DNA of 64,000 nt from Gymnothorax reevesii (Eukaryota; Chordata; Actinopteri; Anguilliformes; Muraenidae): the NCBI GenBank assembly GCA_029721435.1, contig CM056574.1, positions 77,526,001-77,590,000 of the forward strand, in the 5' to 3' direction. Under the pieces are notes generated by a model, which made no database searches, was not told the DNA's origin, and saw only the letters and a list, made by a program, of their open reading frames with translations. Position 1 is the first letter of the stretch, and each line of letters begins with the position of its first letter. Position numbers and translations under genes: made by a program. Shown here piece by piece: positions 23,047 to 34,610 of this stretch.

Positions 23047-24000
23047 TGACCAGTTCTGTCACTTTGTCGAAGGCAGACAAAATTCGATAGACATATGTAT
23101 CATGCCCAGCCATACAAAAAATCTCATTGGAGCCACGCCCTAAACCCACCAGGAAGTCGGCCCTTTTGATTTGAATTTTTGAATTTTTAAACTCCCTGGG
23201 ATTTCGCCCAATCGACTTCAAATTTGGTACAGTTCATCTAGAGACCAAGCTGATTAAAAATTGTGCTCTGCATATCTGTAGGTCAACGGGCGTGGCTCTT
23301 TGGGCGTGACAAATTTTGGCGACTCGACGAAAAAAATTTGCAATGCTCTCACACCCAAATACTTCAAACTTTCTGGACATGATGAATGGTCTGCCCTAAA
23401 TGTCCGGATATATTAACTTCCCACTTTGATGATAGCGCCCCCCTGAGATAACAGGAAGTGACCACTTTTTACTTTCACATGTACTGATGACACAAATTTG
23501 AACCCATCAACTTCATTCCACTTTTTGAACAGGCAGAAAAAGTTGGTGAAGCTACAGTAAGAATGTTGTGGAGCTACGATTAATGGCATTTGTGTGGCGA
23601 TGCGGCGATAATGGATCCCTCGCCATGAAAATACGTTTGGGGTTCACAATGCTCTCACACCCACATACTTGATTGAAGCAGCTTCAACCTTGCTGGACAC
23701 AATGATTGCTCTGCCCTGAACGTCCAGATGTATTAACTTCCCACTTTACTAATAGCGCCCCCTTGTGGTAACAGAAAGTTACCAGTTATTACTTTCACTG
23801 GTACTGATGACACTAGTTGAACCCATCAACCTTAATCCACTTCTTAAACATGCAGAACAAGTTGATGAAGCCACATTATTAATGCTGTGAAGCTACAAGT
23901 AATGGCTTCCATGTTGCGACGCGACAAATATCCATCCATCGCCATGAAAAAAAGTTTGCTTTTTAATTTCTTTACTTAACTCGTATCATCATGAAAATTG
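23047..24000. repeat. Non-coding element with 308-bp tandem duplication
   Basis: 'CAATGCTCTCACACCCA' occurs at 23341 and 23649, and both are followed by matching blocks ('ctggacat/cacaatgatt..gctctgcc', 'tattaacttcccactt', 'tagcgccccc', 'gtactgatgacac', 'gaacccatcaac', 'ttaatggc', 'cgccatgaaaa'). So a unit of about 308 bp is present twice with moderate divergence. No ORF. Style is like the inserts at 1.6-2.3 kb and 34.6-36.4 kb. Confidence 0.65.
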
Positions 24001-24428
24001 ATGGACAGGTCAAGGGTGTATTTATTAGGTCTGTTTACAGTAAATAAATCATATCCTTTAATCTGGACCATTGACTTCTGTTCTTCATTCAACCAAGTCT
24101 TAGTAATTGCTATTACAGAGAAATTCTTGTCATATTATTTCAAACAGTCCTGAATTTTTAATATGTTCATACAAAGACTCCTACAAATTTATAATTCACA
24201 ATAGAACAGAGATAATATAGCAAATGTTGAAACTGACTCATTTTATTCACAAAATGAGCTAGTTTCAAATTTGATAACTGCTACTGGTCTCAAAAACGTT
24301 GGGGCAGGGGCCTATTTACCATGGCATAGCATCCCCTCTTCTTTTCAACACAGAGTGGAGGCGTCTGGACATGGAGGAGACAAGTTTCTTGAGTTTAGCC
24401 ATTGGAATTTGATCCCACTCTTCCTTAA

Positions 24429-26390
24429 CCCCTTTGTGCAGAAGCCAAATTTGGCTATTTATGGGTTACCCACTTTAATGCTGTATAATTCAAGATTTAA
24501 GCTTCACAAAGAGGAAAAATGTGGCTCAATTCAGGAAAGACACTTACAGCATTTAGAATTACATTGTATTTCAGTTTATTTTCATGATTTTGGTAGAGAA
24601 AATGAGCAGCAAACATAAAAAATCTTCATGAGCATTCACCATTGAAATTGCAAAAAAAATAATTCTGACGATTGAAAAACTGCTGGGGCTGAAAACTATA
24701 CATTTCTGGTATCATAAACTCCTTGAGCACAAGTAGAATTCATCTTCAACATTACATTCTAGATTACCTACATGCTATTAGCCAAATTATACAGCTACCC
24801 AAGTGTCTCCCCAAAGTCTCAAAATGATTTGCTGTCAAATCATTAAAAAATCATGTATTTAACACAATTAAAGCTTTAAGGCATGAAATTTAATATGAAC
24901 GAATGATTTTCTGGTTGAGTTTAGTATGAATTTATCAATATCAGTGTAGTTGAATATCAGTGGTCACAAGCAACCTCTCCAAATATGAAACATGCCTTTT
25001 CTCCATAATAAAGTTTAGAGTTTTGGCCATTTTTCCTCAAAGCCAGCACAAACACGCATTAAATAAACTGCTAATTAAACGGTCAGAACATTCACCCTGT
25101 AATGAAAGCTACCAGTCCCCTCTTCAAAGCTCACGAACCCATTTCAACACTTACAAGGAGCAAGTACACCTCACTAACACAGTAATATCTGAATTCTGAA
25201 ATATACCTTATTTTAACTGAACAGACACTCCACTTTCAGGGAATATCAAATCCATTGCGTCTCCCGATTCAAAAGAAACGTGCAATGAACGTACCGGGGG
25301 TCCACACCAAAATGCACGGGCAGTTCGCGTTTTAAACAGGAAAAAAACCTCGACATTCGACTTTGTTGAGTACATATACATTCCGAAACAGAAAAAAAAA
25401 AACAAACAAAAATAGCAGCCTGACCTTTTTCGTGAATCCCTCCTCCAGAGACATTGACTGTATAAAATAGAGACCGATGTATCCAGTCGCAAGAACCCTC
25501 CGGTCCTGTTTCATTCGAAATAATTCCAATAGAGCATATCGTTCTCATTTAAATCCTGTTATGTAACTGAACACTTCAAGGCCAGTTTTGCAACCGATTT
25601 TCTATAAATCCCGTCTATTTTAGCCGCGTAATGTGCATAACGTAGACAGGATACAACAGCGCATGCTGATACGCATTGGTTTGTATGCTCTGTGTTTGTC
25701 CAATCAATGTGTTTCACTTTACACTAAAATTTTTAAACACTCGGGAATTGGATAAGAAACGAGCCAATCAAAACATTGTTACCAGGGAAACTTCACAAGG
25801 GCAGGAAGTGTAACTCAACAATTACGCAGAAGAGCTTGAGTGTATGGTTGAGTGATTGGCTATCAACGCCAGTACTCGGGTGGATATAAGGAAGCGCTGG
25901 ATTTGTCAATGAAGGAATCTACGCGTAAATCCACGGTAGGGAACTACAATTTTTTTTGTATGGGACAACTGTAATAGGCAATAGAATGTGAGAGAATCAA
26001 TACCATGTCGATTTTTTTGCCTCAGAAAACTGATTTTTCTGAACTACTAATTGGAATACTGTTAGCTCACTGTGGCTAAACTGGTTGCTACAAAGGATAA
26101 CGATTTTTTCTGTGTCAAGATATCATTTTTTTTTAATGCTGAATCGACACTATGGGCAAGGATACTAACCAGTTTGCACATCAGGCTTAGCTGAGGAGTT
26201 CAATTCATGCAGCTCTCAAAAAACAGGGAGTGGAGTGAACTTCACCGTATTCAGAACCGCGTTCGAGGTCTGCTTGCTTGTGAACATTCAATAACTGATC
26301 CGGGGGTGCCATCTAGTGATCGAGTACAGTAACAGCGTAATTCCAATGTGCAGGTCTATAGACGCGGGCATCTACATCTGCAGAAAGGGG
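24429..26390 (+). mobile_element. TTAA-target DNA transposon, copy 1 (non-autonomous)
   Basis: 1962 bp flanked by TTAA at 24425-24428 and 26391-26394. Ends are CCCCTTTGTGCAGAAG and the complement CCCCTTTCTGCAGATG, an inverted repeat of about 16 bp. TTAA duplication and CCC-starting ends fit the piggyBac superfamily (Kolobok also uses TTAA). No ORF with transposase motifs, so it is non-autonomous. It sits in the Tc1-like element and is inverted relative to copy 2 at 29393-31339. A TATA-like 'GGATATAAGG' near 25883 may be leftover promoter. Confidence 0.85.
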
Positions 26391-26429
26391 TTAATACAGG
26401 CCTCCAGCTGCTAGAGAGTTTTGGGTCTC

Positions 26430-27180
26430 CTTTGACGGGCTTTTCATTAAATTATGCTCCAAATTTTCTCAATCGGTGAAAGATCAGGACTGCAGGCAGG
26501 TCAGTTCAGCACACGGACTTGTCTACCACGAAGCCATGCTGCTGTAATAGCTGCAGTATGTCATTTTGCATTGTCCTGCTGAAATACACCAGGCCTTCCC
26601 TGGAATAGATTTAATCTAGAGGGGAGCATATGTTGCTCTAAAACCTATATATACATTTAAGCATTCATGGTGCTTTTTAAAACATGTAAGTGGCTCGCAC
26701 CATATGCACTAATGCGTCCCCCATACCATCAGAGATGCTGGCTTTTGAACTGAAGGCTGATAAAAGGATGGGTGGTCTTTCTCCTCTTTAGCCCGGAGGT
26801 CACAACGCCCATGATTTCCAACAAGAATGTGAATTTTGGACTTGTCTGACCATGGGAAACTTTGCCACTTTGCTACATTCCATTTTAAATGAGCCTTGGC
26901 CCACAGCCTTGCTTGTGCTTCTGGATCATCCTCAACAATGGCTTTCTTTTTGCATGATAGAGTTCTAGGTGGTATCTGTGGATGGCACGGCAGACTGTGT
27001 TTACAGACAGTGGTTTCTTGAAGTATTCCTGGGCCAATTTAGAAATGTGAATGGCAGAATCATGCCGGTGAGTGATGCAGTGGCGTCTGAGGGGCTGAAG
27101 ATCACGGATATCCAGTAATGATCTTCGGCCTTGTCCCTTATGCACAGAGATTTTTCCAGTTTCTCTTAATCTTTTGATTC
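26430..27180 (-). pseudogene. Tc1-like transposase remnant
   Basis: Minus-strand reading: N-terminal helix-turn-helix part 'RRSLLDIRDLQPLRRHCITH' and '[20 protein letters not shown]' (27145-26885), then catalytic region pieces in broken frames: 'WSDKSK' near 26850 (first D), 'QQDNAK' near 26570 (second D) and 'SPDLSPIEKIW' near 26480 (E). This is the DD34E transposase order. Frameshifts and stops prevent function. It would cut and paste at TA sites if intact. Confidence 0.85.
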
Positions 27181-27486
27181 ACGGGATGGACAGCCTCTGG
27201 CCATCTTTACGTCTGAGAGACTCAGCCTCTCTAAGACATCCCTTTTATAGCCAATCATGTTACACACCTGATGCCAGTTAACTTAATTACTTGCTAAATG
27301 TTCTTTCAGCTGATTCTCTTATATATCAATTGCTTTTTTAGACCTTTTTTTTTTGCCAGTGTCCCAACGTTTTTGAGACTCGTTGCAGCCAGAAAATTTG
27401 AAATAGGCTCATTTTGTGGTTAAAGATGTAAAATGTCTCAGTTTCAACATTTGAAATGTTATCTTTGTTCTATTGTAAATGAATTT

Positions 27487-27903
27487 TTACTGTTCTGGCT
27501 AAAATTCTAGAGAAAGTGGTGTCTAAGCAACTCACTGATGTACGACAGAGGCATAACATTTATGATAAGTTTCAGTCCGGGTTCAGAAAGGGGCACTCCG
27601 ATGATACCGCTTTCCTACGGGTCGCAAATGATATTTTAATGTCCTCAGACTGGGGTGATTGTTGTGTCTTGGTGGTCTTCGACCTCAGTTCTGCGTTCGA
27701 CTCCGTTGATCACTCTATATTGATGACGAGGTTACGAAACTGGGTTGGTATTACAGGCACAGGTAGGTGGAAAACCTACCAGTAGTTCCTCCTACTGCTT
27801 TGCGGTGTTCCACAGGGTTCTTTTTTAGGGCCCTTACTCTTTGCACTTTATTTGCTACCACTGAGCCAGATCATTAGTAGTTTTTACCCTTTAGTTGCCT
27901 AAG
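27487..27903 (+). pseudogene. L2 LINE RT fragment
   Basis: 'LAKILEKVVSKQL', 'FQSGFRKGHSDDTAFL', 'VFDLSSAFDSVDHSIL' (motif A), a stop near 27783, then 'LLCGVPQGSFLGPLLFALYL' (motif B). The frame runs into a TTAA at 27904 where an insert begins and resumes at 28958. 5' truncated at the Tc1 end. Confidence 0.85.
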
Positions 27904-27907
27904 TTAA

Positions 27908-28953
27908 TTTCGGAAAACATTCCATTTTCATTTCAAGATTTCAGAAGGATGTAGCTTGAAAGTGGTGTGAGATAAATGCATACTGGAAATGACAAAAATA
28001 TTCAGTATGACCCAAAGTTTTGCGATGAGATTACATAACTCTCTATAAAACTGAATTTTGAACATATTTACACAGTAGATTTTTTGTGTTTTGTTTTGGT
28101 CATCTCATCCTCAAAATAAAGGAATAGGAATCTGATGGGAGTAAATTTACTCATCTAAGTTGCATATTGTGATGTCTATAGGCGGCGGAAATATTGGATA
28201 ACATAACTCTCAGTAAAACTGAATTTTGAACATATTTACACAGATTATTATTATTATTTTTTGTCTTCTCATCCTCATAATAAGGAACAGGAATCAGTAA
28301 AAGGTAAAACAGACAGTACCAAAATGTAGTTTTCTAGTACCCCACCAGCCAAGTAGCACGGAAGCCTAACCTGTCTATCTATCAAGATGGCATTGTTTGT
28401 AGTTTTCATTCGCTGGTCAGCTGTATCTATTCCTCCCATAAAGGAGCTATAACTATAAATTCACACTTGTTTCTTGATTTTACGAAAACCAATCATATTT
28501 CCTTGGTTCATATACATTTCTTAAGTCTGGTTATCATCAATGATGTGCTGTTTTTTGTGGATCGAAGTTTGGCATGTTAAGCACTATGCACAGACGTACC
28601 ATCACTTTCACTTTCATCACTCGGCGACCAATCGTCATCCGAGGGTAAATATGTCCGTTCAGGATGAGAATCGGCAAGTACCTGACTAAGTACTTTATCA
28701 ACGGTGAAAAAATAAATTAATAAAAATCCCTTCGGCATTCTGTATGTATTTATTAGATTTTGCCCACCCTCACTGTGTCCACTCCGCTCACTCAACCCTA
28801 TTTAAAGCTGTTTTATCGTGGTTTTTGAATAAAGACACACTTCTTAATTCCGTCAGGATTACTACTGCACGTTCGACAGTAGATTTGGAACAGAAGTCAG
28901 TTCAATGCAGCAATGTTACCTGTTGCAATTTTGTGACTTTGGTGCTTAGAGGG
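27908..28953 (-). mobile_element. TTAA-flanked piggyBac-like remnant
   Basis: 1046 bp between TTAA at 27904-27907 and 28954-28957, interrupting L2; the L2 reading frame runs straight through once the insert and one TTAA are removed. The right end (complement CCCTCTAAGCACCAAAG) looks like a piggyBac-type end with CCC after TTAA. The left end (TTTCGGAAAAC) does not match it, so one terminus is lost or diverged. Contains an ORF resembling an N-terminal transposase part and an internal duplication: 'AACTGAATTTTGAACATATT' near 28049 and 28215. Confidence 0.65.
28577..28795 (-). pseudogene. Possible piggyBac-like transposase N-terminus
   Basis: A 72-codon minus-strand ORF about 160 bp inside the right end. 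Its C-terminal half is strongly acidic ('YLPSDDDWSPSDESESDG'), typical of the N-terminal region of piggyBac-family transposases, and it stops there. No DDD catalytic domain follows. The family call rests on composition, position and the TTAA flanks. Confidence 0.4.
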
Positions 28954-28957
28954 TTAA

Positions 28958-29388
28958 TTTTTCTTACCATCTCTACGGTGAGGACATTCAGCTCCGCATT
29001 TCTTTTTAACCAAGTGAGGTCCATTAGTTAACTAGGCTTCTTGACTGCATAAGTGCTGCTAGGGCCTGGATGGCCGAAAACTCTCTCCACCTTACCGCTG
29101 AAATAAAAGAGGCCTTGATTGTTGCCCATGATAACACAACCCCTGTTATTTTACAAGGTATTGGATGTCTGTCCTCTGCTGTCCGCTCCAACCTTCGTAA
29201 TCTAGGGGATATCTTTGATGATTCAATGTTTTTGGATACCCATTCTTGGCGATTGTCCAGATCATGATTTTATCAATTGAGAAACATCACTAAGCTTAGA
29301 TACGTAGTCTCCAATGCAGAGCTGGAGATGCTAATCCATGCCCTTGTCACTTCACACTTAGATTACTGCAATGCACTGTTCTCCCTTT
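28958..29388 (+). pseudogene. L2 LINE fragment (middle)
   Basis: Frame reads 'SYHLYGEDIQL' (degenerate version of the YADD catalytic box), 'RLLDCISAARAWMAENSLHL', 'SNLRNLGDIFDDSMF' and 'ALVTSHLDYCNALFSLF', ending at the TTAA used by the next insertion. Two stops near 29003 and 29018. Confidence 0.85.
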
Positions 29389-29392
29389 TTAA

Positions 29393-31339
29393 CCCCTTTC
29401 TGCAGATGTAGACGCCCGCATCTATAGACCTGCAAATTGGAAGCACGCTGTTACTGTGCTCGATCAATAAATGGCACCCCCGGATCAGTTATTGAATATT
29501 CACAAGCAAGCAGACTTCGAACGCGGTTCTGAATATGGGGAAGTTCACTCCACGCCCTGTTTTTCAAGAGCTGCATGAATTTAACTCCTCAGCTAAGCCT
29601 GATGTGCAAACTGGTCAGTATCCTTGCCTATAGTATCGATCCAGCAGTTTAAAAAAACGATATCTTGACACAGAAAAAATCGTTATCCTCTGTAGCAACC
29701 AGCTAAGCCACAGTGAGCCAACAGTATTCTAAGTAATGGTTCAGAAAAATCAGTTTTCTGAGGCAAAAAAAATCGACATGGTTTTGATTCTCTCACATTC
29801 TACTGTTAATTACAGTTGTCACATACAAAAAAATTCGTTGTTCCCTACCGAGGATTTACGCGCAGATCCATTCATTGACAAATCCAGCGCTTCATTATAT
29901 CCACCCGAGTACTGGCGTTGATAGCCAACCACTCAACCATACACTCAAGCTCTTCTGCGTAATTGGATAGTTACACTTCATGCCCTGTGAAGCTACCCTG
30001 GTAAAAAATGTATTGAATGGCTCGTTTCTTATCCAAATCCCGAGTGTTTAAACATTTTAGAGCAAGTGAAACACATTGATTGGACAAACAGAGAGCATAC
30101 AAACCAATGCGTATCAGCAGGCTCGTTTGTATCCTGTCTACGTTATGCACATTACGCGGTTAAAATAGACGCGATTTATAGAAAACACGTTCGCAAAACT
30201 GGCCTTGAAGTGTTCAGGTACATTTAGGGGATTTAAATGAGATAAGGATATGGTCAATTGGAATTATTTCGAATGAAACAGGACCGGAGTGTTCCTGCTA
30301 CAGGATACTTCATTCTCTGGAAAAAGGGATTCATGAAAAAGGTGAGGCTGCTACTTTGTTATTTTTTTGTTGTTGTTTTGTTTTTGGAATGTATACGTAC
30401 TCTCCAAAGTCGAATGTCGAGGTTTTTTTCCTGTGAAAAACGCGAACTGCCCGTGCATTTGGGTGGACCCCCTGGTACGTTCATTGCACGTTTCTTTTGA
30501 ATCCAGGGAGGCAATGGATTGTTCCCTGAAAGTGGAGTGTCTGTTCTATTAAAATAAGGTATATTTCAGAATTCAGATATTACTGAGTTAGTGAGTTGCA
30601 CTTGTTCCTTATAAGTGTTGAAATGAGTTTGTAAGCTTAGAAGAGGGGACTGGTAGCTTTCATTACAGGGTGAATGTTCTAACCGTTTAATAAGAAGTTT
30701 ATTTAATGCGTGTTTGTGCTGGCTTGGGGCACTTTGAAGTAAAATGGCCAAAACTCTAAACTTTATTAAGGAGAAAAGGCATATTTTGTCTTTGGAGAGG
30801 TTGCTGGTGACCATTGATATTTAACTGCACTGAGATTGATAAATTCATACAAAACTCAACCAGAAAATCATTTGTTCATATTAAATTTCATGCCTTAAAA
30901 CTTTATTTGTGTTATATACATGATTTTTTTATGATTTGACAGGACTTCATTTTGAGACTTTGGGGAGACACTTGGATAGGTGTATAATTTGGCTAAAAGC
31001 ATGTAGGTAATCTGTAATGTTGAAGATAAATTGTACTAGTGCTCAGGAGTTTATGACCCCAGAAATGTATAGTTTTAAGCCCCAGCAGTTTTTCAATCCT
31101 CAGAATTATTTTTTTTGCAATTTCAATGGTGAATTCTCATGAAGATTTTTTATGTTTGCAGCTCATTTTCTCTACCATAATCATGAAAATTAACTGAAAT
31201 ACTATGTAATTCTAAATGCTGTAAGTGTCTTTTCAGAATTGAGCCACATTTTTCCTCTTTATGAAGCTTAAATCTTGAATTATACAGCATTAAAGTGGGT
31301 AACCCAAAAATAGCCAAATTTGGCTTCTGCACAAAGGGG
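29393..31339 (-). mobile_element. TTAA-target DNA transposon, copy 2 (inverted)
   Basis: 1947 bp between TTAA at 29389-29392 and 31340-31343. Same family as 24429-26390 but in the opposite orientation: its left end CCCCTTTCTGCAGATG equals the complement of copy 1's right end, and its right end CTTCTGCACAAAGGGG the complement of copy 1's left end. Internal sequence is co-linear in reverse throughout (e.g. 'GAATGAAACAGGACCGG' near 30270 against its complement near 25500). No transposase ORF. Confidence 0.88.
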
Positions 31340-31343
31340 TTAA

Positions 31344-31915
31344 TAAATTCACCCTGGGCCATCTGCAGGCAATTCAAAATGCTGCTGCTAGACTGCTCAC
31401 CAAGTCAAACAAACGGTCTCATATCACTCCACTACTCATGTCCCTCCACTGGCTTCCCGTTGCCTTTAGGTTTAAGTTCAAAATTCTTACCCTCACACAC
31501 AGAGCACTGCAAGGTCAGGCCCCCAATATCTGGCAGATCTGATTCATTCACACTCATCATCCCGTTCACTCTGATCCAACAGTTTTAAACTTTTAACTGT
31601 CCCCCGTACTCACCTCAAAACACGTGGTGACCAAGCTTTTATGGTCATAGCACCGACCCTTTGGAATGCTCTGCCCATCCCTATTAGGTTTGCTGACTCT
31701 GTAGAATCTTTTAAATGTCAACTAAAGACTTACTTGTTCAAACAAGCGTTTGTTTGAGATGTTGTCTTTGATTGTTATAAATGCTGTTTTCTTAGCTTCC
31801 TGTGTATCTTTTTTGTTATATTTCATCTATTACTACATTTTCTGTTGTTTTTAATGTGTCTGTAAAGCACTTTCTGACACTTCTCTGCAAAAAGTGCTAT
31901 ATAAGTAAAATTTAC
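31344..31915 (+). pseudogene. L2 LINE ORF2 C-terminus and 3' end
   Basis: Continues the L2 frame: 'HLQAIQNAAARLLTKSNKRS' then 'SLHWLPVAFRFKFKILTLTH', later 'TRGDQAF' and 'WNALPI'. It ends with the L2 tail 'TCTGTAAAGCACTTTC' and 'AAGTGCTATATAAGTAAA' near 31890-31907. Completes the L2 copy that starts at 27487. Confidence 0.85.
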
Positions 31916-31919
31916 TTAC

Positions 31920-34610
31920 TTATTTTACTGTTTCACATAACATTAAAGGAAAGAGACAACAAACAAGAAATTACTCTTTCCAACCTGTACCTTCACATTG
32001 ATATTCTAAACAGACTAATAAGAGGCTGTTGAATAGCAGCTCTTGTACCAAATCAAGGAGGGCTGCTTTATTTTTCCTCTGAGGGTCTTACCCTTTCTCT
32101 TCTGAAGGAACACCTCGAGGCCGACTCACAAAATGAGTTATTGTCACATCACATGCTGTTGTGACAGAGAATATTGAACCTGCGCTGGGAAAGCCAATAT
32201 TTCACTGCTGTCCTTGAGGACGCTCCTTCAACATGACATTGATAATAAGCAGAGGAGACAGACAAACGCCTTGCCTTAAAGGGGAAGTTCAGCCAAAAGC
32301 CCACAAATTGTATTTTCATGGCAATTAATGTTGAAAAATGTTTCATTCTCCATTCATTTTCATTCTCATTCTCCTGTCTGAGATGTTTCACGACTAGTGG
32401 CTATTTTATAACTTGGACAAAGCCTTTCAGTGACTCTGTGAGAACATTATGTGTTAGCTGGGCTCTGAGCTGATGGTTTGCTGTACATGTCAACATAACA
32501 GAATTGCCCAAAAGTTAGACAGACTTTCCCCCATTACCAAAGCTTACAGACATAAAAATAACGTCACATGGATTTTTACCAGTCGCGAAACATAGCTGGT
32601 ATTGGAATTATGAATTCTCTCTGTTTGCCTGCATAAGCACAGTAACATCAGAACCTTTTCAGATTCAACCTTCACACATTGCATATCACTTGCTGGGATA
32701 AACAGAAACTTTGAGTTCAAAGATGCACATGATTGGAACGATAGATAATGTTCATCAGCATTATACATGTTCGAATCAAGCTCTGCTTCAGGCAATGGCT
32801 GGCGTTGCAGCTGGTTCCATTCCAGATGGTCTGCAGTTTTATTAAAAAATAAATGTTGTTAAAAATATAAATTATTAGTAGCTACTCATTTTAACAACAA
32901 TGAAAAAAGCACATGAGCACACACCACTGTAAAAAAAAAAAAAAATGGAAGCTCCTTTTTGTAGCACAACAGAATTTGCCGTTGGTAATAGTGGACCACA
33001 TTTTGGAGATTCTGCTCAACATGCATACGGACCGTGGACTGTATTAAACAAGGTATGGTCTGCACAATTGCCCAAGTATCAGTTGCAAACATGTAAACAC
33101 AATGCAAATTATCAAAAAGAGCTTGGTTCCCAATGCTATGCGGCACTGGCTATTACTGTATGCCATCCTTCTCCCTTGTGATTGATGAGTGGGAAAATTA
33201 GAATATAGATACGAGATTGGCGATTTTGGTTCATATTTTCAAAGAGTTGAACGAAATTGAGGACCTTGACAAGCCCGTGAGTAACAATGGCCTGAGCAAA
33301 GCAATTTTTACTTTCCTGGATGAGACTTTGATGTTTTTATTTACCTGTTAGAAAAAAAGGTTTTTAAGGTCTTAGAACTATATAAATAAAATTTTCATAA
33401 AATTTAAGCTTTCATTAATTTAAAAAATAGTTTCAAACAATGCCTTGAAATATGTACCAAAGGTAATACAGGTGGGAAACCTAGGGTTCAACATGTCGGA
33501 TTTGCTAACCACTGTCAGCTGATTTCATTTCCGACAATGCGCTTGGAAATTAAGCAAATTATGCATTTTCACAATTTAGTCGACCCATAGCAGCCATGCA
33601 CACAGTCCTCGGAATCAAAGAACAGTCAGGGTATATGTATGTTCTTTCAGGTGAAGCATATTGTAAAAATTACAGTAGGGCTCTGTTAGGCATTAACAAG
33701 TACATTTTTCAAGCAGAGCAGAAATAAATGCATTTCGTATAAGGGGCAGCAAGAACAATAATTTTTTTTTTTTTTCAATTGATGCTGGTACTATCTGTTG
33801 TGCTTTTTTTCCCTCTTCTTTCTCTGTTGGGTGGGGTTCCCTTGCTGTGCTTCTCATTTCTCTCCTGCCTTGTGACCAGCCTCCCCTCACATCTTTTTCC
33901 CTGGCTGACCTGACAGTCCCCTCCCTCCTCCCTCCCCTACTCCACAGCCTGGCTCCTGAAGCAATCCAATTTCGTGACACGCCGTCTTACTGCTGCAACC
34001 GCTGCCTGCCTTCTATTGGCTATCCCCGCAGGCAGGGAGCTGCACGTCTGTAGCCAACCTTGAAGTGCTAAACTAGGGCGCAGAAGGCATGAGGGCAAGT
34101 GCAGGAGAGGATGGAAGGGGGAGAGAAGACAGGGAGAAGAATGAGGGAGACAGAGAAAGCGAGAGAGAGAGAGAGAGAGAACATGGCAGGAACAAAGGCA
34201 GATAAAAGCAAAGAGCTGTTTGCTGCCAGTACCTGAGTCTATTACCACCCCCACCCTCAACCTTTGAGTAATATCTTCTTCTCCTGAGAAATGCCAGCAG
34301 CAGGACAAACCTCATCACTGTTATTTACAGTGAATCCTGTAAGTATTCGTACAGTAACACAATTAGAAAAGTCTGCAAGTCTTACAGTTTAATTGATATG
34401 GTAAATAAATAAATACAAGCTTTGTGAGGGTTACAACACACTGTATTTGTTGAGGCTGGTTTAGATATGAATTGATTCAATTCTGTAGTGATTTTTAGTG
34501 CTGTGGGTAGCATTGATCCGACTAAGTGTCCATCTGTCCTTCAGTGGCTGAGCTAGAGCTGGGAATGGGGGGTGCACAGACACGTCCTTTTATGACAACA
34601 ATCAGTCCTT
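31920..34610. other. No recognisable gene
   Basis: Only short ORFs without motifs. Contains an A run near 32930-32944, a T run near 33763-33776, a C/T-rich stretch at 33780-33960 and a (GA)n microsatellite at about 34160-34180. A minus-strand ORF of about 120 codons across 33937-34308 is made of Ser/Leu low complexity from the purine/pyrimidine-rich tract and is not supported. Confidence 0.45.

Larger units (their letters stand above)
24186..27486 (-). mobile_element. Tc1-like transposon, interrupted
   Basis: Long terminal inverted repeats: the left end (about 24191-24305, 'CACAATAGAACAGAGATAA', 'AAATGTTGAAACTGACTCAT', 'GGTCTCAAAAACGTTGGG') is matched by the complement of the right end (about 27358-27480). 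Transposase runs on the minus strand. A TTAA-flanked element (24429-26390) interrupts it exactly, and removing that element rejoins the Tc1 sequence. The right end abuts an L2 LINE at about 27487. Confidence 0.8.

Noticed and set aside
25208..25548. ORFs partly shared with 30258-30552
   Set aside because: They are in two copies of the same non-autonomous element, have no transposase motifs and differ in frame between copies.
33937..34318. Ser/Leu-rich ORFs up to 123 codons
   Set aside because: Low-complexity CT/GA tract; no supported start or motif.
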